Shown: one piece after another, positions 22,158 to 30,731 of the stretch | Position numbering within the stretch: position 1 is the stretch's first letter | Layout of the letters: the number at the start of each line of letters is the position of its first letter | Program-made: the position numbers and the translations under genes | DNA from: Sediminibacillus massiliensis | GTDB lineage: Bacteria; Bacillota; Bacilli; Bacillales; Amphibacillaceae | Direction of reading: 5' to 3' | DNA length: 64,000 nucleotides | Assembly: GCF_900156915.1 (NCBI RefSeq) | Contig: NZ_LT732535.1 | Coordinates: 3,415,477 to 3,479,476 of the forward strand | The notes under the pieces: model-generated | What the model was told of the DNA's origin: nothing | Databases searched by the model: none | Seen by the model: the letters and a program-made list of their open reading frames with translations, nothing else

Positions 22158-22198
22158 GAGGACGGTACTTAGATATAACTATGTATCGTCCTTTTTGC
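22158..22198 (+). terminator. Terminator after the BHMT-like gene
   Basis: Stem GAGGACGGTAC / GTATCGTCCT around a 16-base loop, followed by TTTTTGCG. Another small hairpin (AAGTGGTCGTT / AACGACTTA) follows at about 22202-22229. Confidence 0.7.
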
Positions 22199-22286
22199 GT
22201 TAAGTGGTCGTTTTCCTGAACGACTTAGAGGAGGCGGGGGCTTTTGTCAGTAGTTTAACTGTTCCCCTAATAGAATGGCTCATTTG

Positions 22287-22817
22287 CTATCTCGCGTCCT
22301 TTAATTTGGCGAATATCCCTGTAACAGTCTTTTGGTCATACTGATAATCATAAGTGATATTATAAATAAGATTGAAACCTTCCCATGCTGCCCAAAACTT
22401 CATTTTGTTAAGGGTATTCCATTTACCCCCGGAAAAATTATACGTTTCTATCTTTGGATCAACCTTATCATCCAATTTGAAATTACCATTATAATTGGCT
22501 GGAAAAGTCTTCACTTGGTTCATTGAGGAATAGGCATCCAGATATTTTCTGTTTGCTTTAGACAGCCTTGCTTTATAGCAATCCGAACATAAATGCACAA
22601 TGTTCGTATCCCCATCGCGATCGGCCTGATCTTTAAGGATTAAATGATATATTACCCAATTTGTATTAACATACTTAAAATCTATGTCTTCTTTCATGTC
22701 ATTCACGGAAATCATTTCCTGGACGGGAAACTTTGAATGGCAAGCCTTACATTTGCTGCTTCCATTTCTAGAAAGCATACCTAAACCTTTTATTAATAAA
22801 TATCCCAAATCATCCAT
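22287..22817 (-). CDS. Unrecognised zinc-ribbon protein
   Basis: 176 residues. I do not recognise a family. The N-terminal half has two Cys pairs, CKAC near residue 23 and CSDC near residue 77, which could form one zinc site, separated by a segment with HLILKDQADRDGDTNIVHL. The second half is rich in Tyr, Trp and Asn (NGNFKLDDKV, WNTLNKMKFWAAWEGFNLIYNITYDYQYDQ) and has no membrane segment. The spacing of the Cys pairs recalls HNH-type or RNA-binding ribbons, but no catalytic His/Asn motif is convincing. AAAGGTTG lies before the ATG. It stands alone between two genes on the other strand. Confidence 0.6.
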   Translation of the reverse strand: MDDLGYLLIKGLGMLSRNGSSKCKACHSKFPVQEMISVNDMKEDIDFKYVNTNWVIYHLILKDQADRDGDTNIVHLCSDCYKARLSKANRKYLDAYSSMNQVKTFPANYNGNFKLDDKVDPKIETYNFSGGKWNTLNKMKFWAAWEGFNLIYNITYDYQYDQKTVTGIFAKLKDAR

Positions 22818-22895
22818 GAACCATACAACCTTTCATAAAGCCTTGTTATGTACAAAGGGTTTTGCTTTTCTTCTATATATTATATCGGATACTTC

Positions 22896-22907
22896 GGAAA
22901 ATTGTTT
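22896..22907. promoter_or_regulatory. Candidate upstream activator site
   Basis: GGAAAATTGTTT, the reverse complement of AAACAATTTTCC. The same AAACAATTTTCT word occurs at 36437-36454 between two other sigma-54 promoters. It lies about 140 bases before the -24 element at 23041, a usual distance for a sigma-54 enhancer. Tentative. Confidence 0.25.
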
Positions 22908-23038
22908 ACAAATTCATATCTATAAAACAAGTTGTGTGTTGCCTTCAAGCCATGCCTGGTAGATTGTAAGACTTGTTTAGGGTAGTGCATCCGGTCATGA
23001 CCCTTCTATTGCCTTTTCAGGAATTCTATGAGGTTACT

Positions 23039-23055
23039 TTGGCACATTTCTTGCA
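23039..23055 (+). promoter_or_regulatory. Sigma-54 promoter (-24/-12) of the Xaa-Pro peptidase/GH operon
   Basis: TTGGCACATTTCTTGCA has GG at 23041-23042 and GC at 23053-23054, the exact GG-N10-GC spacing, and matches the consensus TGGCACR-N4-TTGCW. Transcription should start near 23066. Confidence 0.93.
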
Positions 23056-23100
23056 TTCCATTATTAGCGAGCAAGTGATTGAATGAAAGGAATGATACGA

Positions 23101-24207
23101 GTGGAAGATCAACTTTTCAGGCAAAGGATAACGAGTTTAAAACAGCAGATGAATGAACGTCAAATCGATGTGGTGATGATGACTTCTCCGGTGAATATCT
23201 ATTATTTTACCGGTTTCTATTCTGATCCGCATGAGCGTTTTATGGCACTGGTCATCGATTTTAACACTGACGAAGATATGTTGTTTGTGCCACTTCTTGA
23301 TTTAGAAGCCGCAAAGGCGGAGTCTTATGTGCAAAATGTTATAACGGTTTCTGATACAGAGGATCCTTTTCAAATTTTCTTCGATAATGTAAGTAAGGAA
23401 ATTAACCGTTTCGGGGTAGAGAAAAAGCAACTTTCTTTATTTCAATATGAACAAATACGTCAACGATTTTCTGAAGCGGTGTGGATTGATATGGAGGGAT
23501 TAATAGAATCGTTTCGGCTTCATAAAAGCCCGAACGAAATAAAGAAAATATCGAAAGCGATTAAAATGATTGAAGAAGTAATGGAAACTGGCAGAAAACA
23601 AATAAAAGTTGGCATGACAGAAACAGATTTGGTTGCTGAACTTGAATATCAAATGAGGAAGGTAGGATCTGATGGACCGTCGTTTAGTCCAATTGTTCTA
23701 ACGGGGAAAAAATCAGCACTTCCACACGGTCATCCAGGAAATGCCGCAATTGCACCTAATGATTTTGTTCTAATCGATATGGGTGTAAAGACGGAAGGGT
23801 ACTGCTCGGATATCACCAGAACCTTCTTAGTGGGTGAGGGATCAAAGGAACAAGAAAAATTATACCATATCGTTTTGGAATCTACCCAGAAAGCGATTGA
23901 TGCAGTGAACACTGGTAGTACCCTAGGATCAGTCGATGATGCTGCAAGAAGCTGGATCACACAAGCAGGCTATGGTGACTATTTTAATAATAGGGTCGGT
24001 CATGGGTTGGGTCTTGAAGTGCATGAAGCACCATCTGTTCATGGATTAAATCAGGAGTTGATTGCTCCTGGTATGGTTTTTACAATCGAGCCTGGCATTT
24101 ATATCCCTGCACTTGGTGGTGTGCGAATAGAAGATAATGTGTATGTAAACGAAAGTGGAGAAGTCGAAGTGTTAACTTCTTATCCTAAACAATTGATCAG
24201 GGTATAG
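23101..24207 (+). CDS. Xaa-Pro peptidase 1 (M24 family, prolidase-like)
   Basis: Cytosolic metallopeptidase of the M24B family, which splits Xaa-Pro or Xaa-Hyp bonds. The N-terminal creatinase-like domain is followed by the pita-bread catalytic domain. The five metal ligands are visible in IDMGV (Asp), DITRTF (Asp), GHGLGLEVHE (His), IEPGIY (Glu) and RIEDNVYV (Glu). No signal peptide is seen. Start: GTG 23101 has AAAGGA nine bases upstream. An in-frame ATG at 23083 lacks a ribosome binding site and lies only about 17 bases from the predicted sigma-54 start, so I reject it. It is followed after 32 bases by the DUF1680 glycosidase gene with no terminator, so both belong to one sigma-54 operon. 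The role is inferred as cleavage of imported Hyp/Pro peptides. Confidence 0.92.
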   Translation: MEDQLFRQRITSLKQQMNERQIDVVMMTSPVNIYYFTGFYSDPHERFMALVIDFNTDEDMLFVPLLDLEAAKAESYVQNVITVSDTEDPFQIFFDNVSKEINRFGVEKKQLSLFQYEQIRQRFSEAVWIDMEGLIESFRLHKSPNEIKKISKAIKMIEEVMETGRKQIKVGMTETDLVAELEYQMRKVGSDGPSFSPIVLTGKKSALPHGHPGNAAIAPNDFVLIDMGVKTEGYCSDITRTFLVGEGSKEQEKLYHIVLESTQKAIDAVNTGSTLGSVDDAARSWITQAGYGDYFNNRVGHGLGLEVHEAPSVHGLNQELIAPGMVFTIEPGIYIPALGGVRIEDNVYVNESGEVEVLTSYPKQLIRV

Positions 24208-24239
24208 AGGAAAACTATATAAGAGGAGGCTTCGTGCAA

Positions 24240-26552
24240 ATGAAAGTAGAAACGAAAGGCAAGAAAGAAGTTGAGTCCTTTGAATTGAAGGACATCCGGA
24301 TAACTGGGGGTCCCTTTAAATGGGCGATGGATTTAAACGCAGATTATCTTCTTCAATTAGAACCCGACCGTTTTTTAGCCAGGTTCAGAGAATATGCAGG
24401 TCTCGAAAGGAAAGCTCCAAGTTATGAAGGCTGGGAATCTTTAAGTATTTCTGGACACACGCTGGGGCATTATCTTTCTGCCTGTTCGATGATGTATGCC
24501 TCTTTAGGAGAAGATAAACGTTTTAAAGAGCGTGTGGTTTATATTGTTGACGAGTTAAGGGTTTGTCAGGAAGCTCACGGTGATGGTTATGTGTCGGGAA
24601 TTCCGCAGGCAAAAGAAATTTTTCAAGAAGTGGCTGGTGGGAATATTCGTTCACAAGGCTTTGACTTAAATGGCTTGTGGGCCCCTTTATATACAATCCA
24701 TAAGCTATTTGCGGGGCTGAGAGATGCTTTTCGAATAGTTGGTGTCAAGAAGGCCTTAACCATAGAAATGGAACTTGCAGATTGGCTGGGCGGAATTTTT
24801 TCCGAACTTGATGAAGTGCAGATGGAAGAAGTAATGGCTTGCGAATATGGCGGTCTTAATGAAGTATTAGCTGATCTTTATGCTGATACCGGCGCAGAGG
24901 CTTATTTGAAGCTGGCGGAGAAATTTTGGCATAAGCAAATACTAGACCCTCTTTCCAAACAAAAGGATCGCCTAGGGGGGAATCATGCCAACACACAAAT
25001 TCCAAAAATTCTCGGGCTGGCGAAACAATATGAAATAACTAATAATGAGAAATACAAATCGACGTCCGAATTCTTTTGGAATCGCGTTGTCAACCATCAT
25101 TCGTATGTTATCGGAGGCCATAGCTTTGAAGAATACTTCGGCACCCCTGATCACCTGAGTGATCGGTTAGGGCCGAATACGACCGAGACATGTAATACAT
25201 ACAATATGTTGAAACTAACGAAGCATTTGTTTGAATGGAACGCTTCAGCGGAGGCTGCTGATTATTATGAGCGGGCTTTATTCAATCATATCCTTTCTTC
25301 TCAAGACCCAGTGGGTGATGGAGTAACGTATTGTTTATCGCTGGATATGGGTGGATATAAAGATTACAACGATAAATTCCATGACTTTACTTGTTGCGTG
25401 GGGACAGGAATGGAGAATCACGCCAGCCATGGAAACAGCATTTATTTTTTTGATCATGAAAACTTATATATTAATCAATATATAGCTTCAAGACTCCATT
25501 GGAAGGATAAAGGCGTAACGATCATACAAGAAACTAACTATCCAGAAGATGATCAAATCAATATACGAGTTTCTTCAGTAGAAGAAGTACGATTTACATT
25601 AAACATCAGATATCCTTATTGGGCGGAAGAAGGAATAGAAATAAACATAAACGGGGAAGTCCATCACGTTGATGAAGAACCCGGATCGTTTATAAAGATA
25701 GACAGGTCATGGAAAGACAGCGATTGCATTGATATAAAAATACCCATGACTCTGCGCTTAGAGCCGATGCCGGATAAGGAGAATAGAGTGGCAATTATGT
25801 ACGGTCCATTAGTGCTTGCTGGTGAGTTAGGACCACTAAATGATCCAGAAGCATCGGACTCCTTGTACAGTCCGGTCATGATTCCAAAGAATAAGCGATT
25901 ATCTGAATGGATTAAGAAAGAAGACGGGAAACAAACTGTTTTTCGAACGGTTGAGGCAGGCCACCCGCGGGATATTATTCTTTATCCTTTCTATAAAATG
26001 CACGACAAGATGTATTCCGTTTACTGGGACCTTTTCACTGAAGAGGAGTGGGAACGATTAAAACAAGATTATGTAACCTCACGTAAATATGTAAGTCTGA
26101 TAGAGAAAGCTACCATTGATTATGTTCAGCCCGGTGAAATGCAGCCTGAGAGAGATCATCAATTTGATGGTGAGAAGGCTCGTGTCGAGTCCCTGCAAAT
26201 GAGAAAATGCCGGACTGCCTATGATGGTTGGTTTTCTTTTGAGTTAGAAGTAGATGATGCGAGGGAGATGATGTTGCTCCTCACCTATGCGAAAGAATTA
26301 CAAAGGAAAGAAAAAGAATACGATATATTCATAGATAATAAAAAACTGACCAACTTTGAAAAGGGATTTGACGAGACGGCGCGTTTCCAAACAGTCTCCT
26401 GTCATTTAGCTGATCATATCCAACGTGGTCAAAATAAGATAACTATTAAGTTCCAGGCACACCCGAAAGGAAGAGTGAGAAGAGTCTTCGGTATCAGGAC
26501 GGTGAGTAAATTAGAATACAACGAACTAGCAACGCTGATCGAAGGTGGTTGA
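24240..26552 (+). CDS. Beta-L-arabinofuranosidase family glycoside hydrolase (DUF1680; GH127/GH146 type)
   Basis: Large (about 770 residues) DUF1680 protein with an (alpha/alpha)6 catalytic domain and C-terminal beta domains. The zinc/thiolate active site known from HypBA1 is preserved: Glu316 and Cys318 in TETCNTYNMLKLT, and Cys385-Cys386 in FTCCVGTGMENHASHG, where the first Cys is the expected nucleophile. A Glu in HSFEEYFGT (297/298) is the likely acid/base. The motifs ETCNTYNMLKLT and CCVGTGMENH look closer to GH146-like members than to HypBA1 itself. There is no signal peptide, so it should act in the cytoplasm. HypBA1-type enzymes remove beta-L-arabinofuranose from hydroxyproline-linked arabinooligosaccharides, which fits the hydroxyproline genes around it. 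Start: ATG 24240 (10 bases after AGGAGG). GTG 24234 is also possible. Confidence 0.88.
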   Translation: MKVETKGKKEVESFELKDIRITGGPFKWAMDLNADYLLQLEPDRFLARFREYAGLERKAPSYEGWESLSISGHTLGHYLSACSMMYASLGEDKRFKERVVYIVDELRVCQEAHGDGYVSGIPQAKEIFQEVAGGNIRSQGFDLNGLWAPLYTIHKLFAGLRDAFRIVGVKKALTIEMELADWLGGIFSELDEVQMEEVMACEYGGLNEVLADLYADTGAEAYLKLAEKFWHKQILDPLSKQKDRLGGNHANTQIPKILGLAKQYEITNNEKYKSTSEFFWNRVVNHHSYVIGGHSFEEYFGTPDHLSDRLGPNTTETCNTYNMLKLTKHLFEWNASAEAADYYERALFNHILSSQDPVGDGVTYCLSLDMGGYKDYNDKFHDFTCCVGTGMENHASHGNSIYFFDHENLYINQYIASRLHWKDKGVTIIQETNYPEDDQINIRVSSVEEVRFTLNIRYPYWAEEGIEININGEVHHVDEEPGSFIKIDRSWKDSDCIDIKIPMTLRLEPMPDKENRVAIMYGPLVLAGELGPLNDPEASDSLYSPVMIPKNKRLSEWIKKEDGKQTVFRTVEAGHPRDIILYPFYKMHDKMYSVYWDLFTEEEWERLKQDYVTSRKYVSLIEKATIDYVQPGEMQPERDHQFDGEKARVESLQMRKCRTAYDGWFSFELEVDDAREMMLLLTYAKELQRKEKEYDIFIDNKKLTNFEKGFDETARFQTVSCHLADHIQRGQNKITIKFQAHPKGRVRRVFGIRTVSKLEYNELATLIEGG

Positions 26553-26563
26553 AGACAGCATAC

Positions 26564-26596
26564 AAAAAAGTGATGGATCAACCATCACTTTTTTGC
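26564..26596. terminator. Bidirectional terminator
   Basis: AAAAAAGTGATGG / CCATCACTTTTTT with loop ATCAA, between the convergent glycosidase and second Xaa-Pro peptidase genes. Confidence 0.93.
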
Positions 26597-26605
26597 ATGC
26601 CTATA

Positions 26606-27667
26606 TTACAGAACGATCATATCCTTTGTTGACCCTGTTAAAATTTCGCATCCTTCGTCGGTTACTAATACATCGTCTTCGATTCGAACACCTGCTTCAT
26701 TAGGGAGATAGATTCCAGGTTCTATCGTAATCACCATATCAGCCTCTAATGTGTCTGTAGAACGGGTGGACATAAATGGGTTTTCATGTATTTCCAAGCC
26801 GATTCCATGGCCTGATCCATGTCCATAAAATTCTCCATATCCTTGGGAAGTGATATAGTCTCTCGACAATGAATCGGCTTCTTTGGCAGAAAGGCCTGCC
26901 TTGATTCCTTGTGTTTGTCTTGCTAATGCCTCATGTACAATATGATATATTTCTTTCCATTTTTCACTGATACTGCCTACAGCGATCGTTCTGGTCATAT
27001 CCGCGCGATAATCATCATAATAAGCTCCGAAATCCATTGTTACAAGGTCGCCTTCCTCAATTTTTTTGTTGCTCGCCAATCCATGAGGCAGGGATGCTCT
27101 GTACCCGGAAGCGATGATCATATCAAAAGCAGAAGATTTTGCACCAAGTTCCCGCATTTTTCTTTCTAATTCATTAGCGACTTCAATCTCTGATTTACCT
27201 GGTTGGATAAAATTCAAGATGTGGATGAATGCTTGGTCAGTAATGTCCACAGCTGTTTTTATTTTTTTCATTTCTTCTGTCGTTTTTATCATCCTAAACT
27301 GTTGAATGAATCCCTTAAGAGGGATCAATTCGGATGCGATTACCTTTTTATAACTTGAATAACTATCAAAACTGATATCGATTGATTCAAATCCCAGACG
27401 TTTTATGTTCAACTCTTTTGTTTGTTTTGCTAATTCCTTTGTTAAATCTCTTCCACCATTGATTACCTCAAATTGGGTGGCTTGATTTGTTGCCTGGTCA
27501 ACATAACGGAAGTCAGTCAAAAGCATGGCTTTACTGGCTGTAATTAATAGAATGCCGGATGAACCAGTGAAGTGTGAAACATATCTTCGATTGTATCCGT
27601 TGGTAATCATTATTCCATCCAAGTGATCTTCTTCTAACCTTTTCCTTATTCTTTTTAAAATACTCAT
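26606..27667 (-). CDS. Xaa-Pro peptidase 2 (M24 family, aminopeptidase P/prolidase-like)
   Basis: 353 residues, an M24B metallopeptidase with all metal ligands: MDFGAYYDDYRADMTRT (two Asp), GSGHGIGLEIHE (His), ITIEPGIYLP (Glu) and VRIEDDVLV (Glu). The N-terminal domain begins MSILKRIRKRLEEDHLDGIMI. It is similar to YqhT-like Xaa-Pro dipeptidases and clearly different from peptidase 1 of the next operon, so this is not a recent duplication. Start: ATG 27667 has AAAGGGG upstream. The longer reading frame to 27736 would run through the sigma-54 promoter. It is divergent from the peptide-binding protein gene, each with its own -24/-12 promoter. Confidence 0.93.
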   Translation of the reverse strand: MSILKRIRKRLEEDHLDGIMITNGYNRRYVSHFTGSSGILLITASKAMLLTDFRYVDQATNQATQFEVINGGRDLTKELAKQTKELNIKRLGFESIDISFDSYSSYKKVIASELIPLKGFIQQFRMIKTTEEMKKIKTAVDITDQAFIHILNFIQPGKSEIEVANELERKMRELGAKSSAFDMIIASGYRASLPHGLASNKKIEEGDLVTMDFGAYYDDYRADMTRTIAVGSISEKWKEIYHIVHEALARQTQGIKAGLSAKEADSLSRDYITSQGYGEFYGHGSGHGIGLEIHENPFMSTRSTDTLEADMVITIEPGIYLPNEAGVRIEDDVLVTDEGCEILTGSTKDMIVL

Positions 27668-27705
27668 GTCACTTAGGGCCCCTTTAAATAGATTTGGTAT
27701 ATATA

Positions 27706-27723
27706 TTGCAATATCTATGCCAA
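27706..27723 (-). promoter_or_regulatory. Sigma-54 promoter of Xaa-Pro peptidase 2
   Basis: On the minus strand TTTGGCATAGATATTGCA, with GG-N10-GC spacing. It lies about 40 bases upstream of the chosen ATG. Confidence 0.88.
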
Positions 27724-27796
27724 AGAAATAATTCAAAACGTGAAGATTTCATGTCAGCAAATGTGACAAACATGTGTCTAAATCTTTTGCATGCTG

Positions 27797-27814
27797 TGTC
27801 TAAAGGGTAAGACA
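27797..27814. promoter_or_regulatory. Candidate activator site between divergent sigma-54 promoters
   Basis: Inverted repeat TGTCT-N8-AGACA. A further TGTGTCTAAA word lies 20 bases to the left. It is placed about 75 bases from the left promoter and 105 bases from the right one. A GTCTAGAC palindrome (36476-36483) and a TGTCTAA word (39850-39856) occur in the other two regulatory gaps. The assignment to the sigma-54 activator is a guess. Confidence 0.3.
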
Positions 27815-27917
27815 GGGTGTACATAAAATTAGATTCCAACATTCGGACCTGTATGAATTAATTGAAAATTAAGAAAAAATGACTACTTAAACCTCATTTT
27901 AAACCAACAATCAAAAG

Positions 27918-27934
27918 TTGGCACTTATCTTGCA
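27918..27934 (+). promoter_or_regulatory. Sigma-54 promoter of the peptide-binding lipoprotein gene
   Basis: TTGGCACTTATCTTGCA with GG at 27920-27921 and GC at 27932-27933, a near-perfect -24/-12 element. Confidence 0.93.
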
Positions 27935-28038
27935 ATAGTGAAAGTAAGGAGAAAGCGGAGGGAGGGCCACAACCGTTTATTTTTATGGAAAAAGGTTTTG
28001 TCGTTTCTATTTATAAATCAATAAGGGGGACTCATTGG

Positions 28039-29754
28039 ATGAAGAGTAAGAGTAAATTTCTGTCGTTGATCTTATTTATTGTACTTAGTGCTGTTCTGAT
28101 TGGGTGTACTGGTGAAGGAGAGACATCGTCGGCTGAGGACAATCAAGATCAAAATGAGACTACTGAAACAGAACAGGGCACAGAAGGTACGGAAGATTCA
28201 GAAGCTGGAGATTCTAAACAAGTTTTAAATCTAGTTGAGGGTGGAGACTTAACGACATTGAATTCTCTGGAATTAATGGATGTATTAGCTAGTAAAACTT
28301 TGAACAATGTCATGGAAGGTCTTTATCGATTGGATAAAAATCATGAGCCTGTTCCAGGTATGGCAGAGGGTTATGAAGTGTCTTCAGATGGAAGTACTTA
28401 TACTTTCAAGTTGAGAGAGGATGCTGTCTGGAGTAACGGTACACCGGTTACTGCAAATGATTTTGTATTTGCTTGGAAAAGAGCCCTGACACCGGAAACA
28501 TTATCACCTTTTTCTTATATGATGAATGATATTAAAAATGCTGCAGAAATTCAGAATCAAGACAGCGAATTATATGGTGCTGTCGATGAACTGGGAGTAG
28601 AGGCGGTTGATGACCATACGTTAAAGGTTGAATTGGAGAATCAAATTCCTTACTTTGTCAGCTTGGTAACCTACCCATTATTTTTCCCTCAGAACCAAGA
28701 GTTTGTAGAATCCAAAGGCGATCAATATGCACTTGAAGCCGAGAATTTAATTTATAACGGACCGTTTACGTTAACTTCATGGGATCACGGTACTGGTTGG
28801 ACTTACGAGCCAAACAAAGACTATTGGGATAGAGAGGCTGTTAAGCTGGATAAAATCGAGGTGAAAATTGCTTCTGATAATAGTACAAGAGTCAGTTTGT
28901 ATGAAGCAGGGGAAATCGATATGACAGAAATTACTTCAGAGTTTGTTACGAAGTATGCCGGTCACGAAGATTATACTCATGTATTGAAGCCGGAAGTTTA
29001 CTTTATGAGGATTAACCAAACGAATAAATATTTGGCTAATGAAAACATCAGAAGAGCCATAGATATGGGATGGGATAAAGCCGGAGTGGCTGAATCACTG
29101 TTGAACAACGGCTCTGTACCTGCCAATTATCTTGTACCAAAAGAGTTTGCTTTCAGTCCTTCTGGTGAGGATTTCAGAGCTAAATATCCTGAGTTTAATA
29201 ACGAAGGAGTAGAAGCAGCTCAAGACTATTGGCAACAAGGACTGTCAGAATTAGGAGTGGATAGTATCGAATTAGAACTAATAAGCTATGAAGATGACCA
29301 GAGAGGGAATGTCGCGGCATTCATCAAAAACCAGCTTGAGACAAACTTGGAAGGGCTGACAATCCAAATTCAAAACTTGCCAAACAAAGTGAAGCTGAAT
29401 CGTGAGGTCGAGATGGATTATGACTTGTCATATGGTGGGTGGAACCCGGATTATCAAGACCCGATGACCTTTGTAGATTTGTTTGTCACAGATGGTACTA
29501 GTAATTTAACAGGCTATTCTGATGAAAAGTTCGACGAATTGGTTTTGGAAGCTAAAACAGATACAGCTGATTTAGACAAACGATGGGAAAATCTGCAGGA
29601 AGCTGAACGTATCTTAATCGAGGAAGATGTGGCGATTTCTCCAATGTACCAATCAGGTCAGGCCATGCTTACGAAACCATATGTGAAGGATCTGATCACG
29701 CATCCATTTGGCGTATTTGGCTCTTACAAGTGGACGTATATTGAAGGGAAGTAA
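28039..29754 (+). CDS. Oligopeptide-binding lipoprotein (OppA/SBP_bac_5 family)
   Basis: Extracytoplasmic substrate-binding protein of a peptide ABC importer, 571 residues from the ATG at 28039. It starts MKSKSKFLSLILFIVLSAVLIGC, with lipobox LIGC (Cys23), followed by a Glu/Thr/Asp-rich linker and the SBP_bac_5 domain (LNSLELMDVLASKTLNNVMEGLYRLD, DGSTYTFKLREDAVWSNGTPVTANDFVFAWKRAL). The long acidic linker is typical of halotolerant Bacillaceae. Start: AAGGGGGA lies upstream of 28039, whereas the longer frame from 27985 would put 18 extra residues before the signal peptide. No permease or ATPase genes are adjacent, so it probably shares an Opp/Dpp translocator encoded elsewhere. The sigma-54 promoter ties it to the Hyp regulon, so collagen- or extensin-like peptides are likely ligands (inference). 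Confidence 0.92.
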   Translation: MKSKSKFLSLILFIVLSAVLIGCTGEGETSSAEDNQDQNETTETEQGTEGTEDSEAGDSKQVLNLVEGGDLTTLNSLELMDVLASKTLNNVMEGLYRLDKNHEPVPGMAEGYEVSSDGSTYTFKLREDAVWSNGTPVTANDFVFAWKRALTPETLSPFSYMMNDIKNAAEIQNQDSELYGAVDELGVEAVDDHTLKVELENQIPYFVSLVTYPLFFPQNQEFVESKGDQYALEAENLIYNGPFTLTSWDHGTGWTYEPNKDYWDREAVKLDKIEVKIASDNSTRVSLYEAGEIDMTEITSEFVTKYAGHEDYTHVLKPEVYFMRINQTNKYLANENIRRAIDMGWDKAGVAESLLNNGSVPANYLVPKEFAFSPSGEDFRAKYPEFNNEGVEAAQDYWQQGLSELGVDSIELELISYEDDQRGNVAAFIKNQLETNLEGLTIQIQNLPNKVKLNREVEMDYDLSYGGWNPDYQDPMTFVDLFVTDGTSNLTGYSDEKFDELVLEAKTDTADLDKRWENLQEAERILIEEDVAISPMYQSGQAMLTKPYVKDLITHPFGVFGSYKWTYIEGK

Positions 29755-29766
29755 TAGATCTAGATT

Positions 29767-29800
29767 GGAGGGACCCTTTATCGTCGGGTCCTTCTTTCTT
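29767..29800 (+). terminator. Terminator 1 after the peptide-binding protein gene
   Basis: Stem AGGGACCC / GGGTCCTT followed by CTTTCTTG. Confidence 0.75.
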
Positions 29801-29822
29801 GTCTTTTCATACTAGAACAAAG

Positions 29823-29860
29823 AGAAGGCTTCCGCTTTATGGGAAGCCTTCTTAATTTTT
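29823..29860 (+). terminator. Terminator 2 after the peptide-binding protein gene
   Basis: Perfect stem AGAAGGCTTCC / GGAAGCCTTCT followed by TAATTTTT. Two successive hairpins isolate this unit from what follows. Confidence 0.85.
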
Positions 29861-29921
29861 ATTATTCATTTTTTTGTCTCTTTTCGTAAGTATTGTTGCT
29901 TTTTAAATTTAGCTTTGAGGG

Positions 29922-30731
29922 GAACTACGACATAGTGAAATTTCTGCATTGTGAAGTTTTCATTCCTTCTGATGTTAGTTGTGTGCTAACCCAACGCTGC
30001 GGTAAAATACTCGCTTTCCGCGGGGAACGCTTCAGCCTCCTCGCTGGCAAAAAACGCCAACTGTGGGGTCTTCAGACTGTTCCTTTCCCGCAGGACTTTG
30101 AAAAGACCTCCTTGAATTTACACCGCACGCAGAAAATCGACCTTTATTTTCAAGGAGTCTCGCATTTTACCGCAGCTTGTAATGGAACTCTTTATTTGAA
30201 AGAGGAAATAACAGTTGAGGAGTTATAGAGATTTTTCTACCCAAAAAATGTAGAGAGTCCCAAACAGCGGAGGCAGAACACTTCGCTCGGCCTCACCCAG
30301 GTACTTTGAATAAGCTTCCTTGCTCCATTGGGACTGCGATTACTCGTCCCATCTAAGATCTTTGCTGTTCCCATAGGAAAAGGTAAGCTACGACAGTATC
30401 ACTTAGCACGAAGAATATTGGTTTGTATTTTCGAGGAGTCTACGTGTTCTGCTTCGCCTTTAGGGGCTTTCTGAATTTTGTTTAGGAAATACCACATATT
30501 AGACATATTTCAGGACCATTTATCGCTTTATCAGAAATCTACTGAAAGCGGAGGAAAAATGCGACACTCCTGGGGGAAGAGCAGCTTCCGAAGACCCCGC
30601 AGTGAGCGCTTTTTGCTCAAGAGGAGGCTGAGGTGCTGCCCCCGGAAAGGGAGTATTTTTCCGTAGCGCTGGACTACCACTCAATCCGAAAAGAATGAAA
30701 GGAAGCCAGAAAAAGTTATGTCGCAGTTTAT
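29922..30731. repeat. MITE-like element B (composite, AACTRCGACATA ends)
   Basis: About 810 bases with no credible gene. The left end AACTACGACATAGTGAAA and right end GTTATGTCGCAGTTTA are inverted copies of each other and of elements A and C. The left part (29980-30150) repeats the CTGCGG..ATACTC..CTTTCCG..CAGCCTCCTC..GGGGTCTTC module of element A. The right part (30560-30667) is the reverse complement of 1688-1795. A middle block (about 30250-30450) has the GCGGAGGCAGAACACTTCGC module. It looks like a nested or compound element. Its right end overlaps the last codons of rpoN. Confidence 0.8.

Noticed and set aside
29893-30228. 111-codon frame after the peptide-binding protein gene
   Set aside because: It overlaps element B, has no ribosome binding site, and its composition follows the repeat modules.
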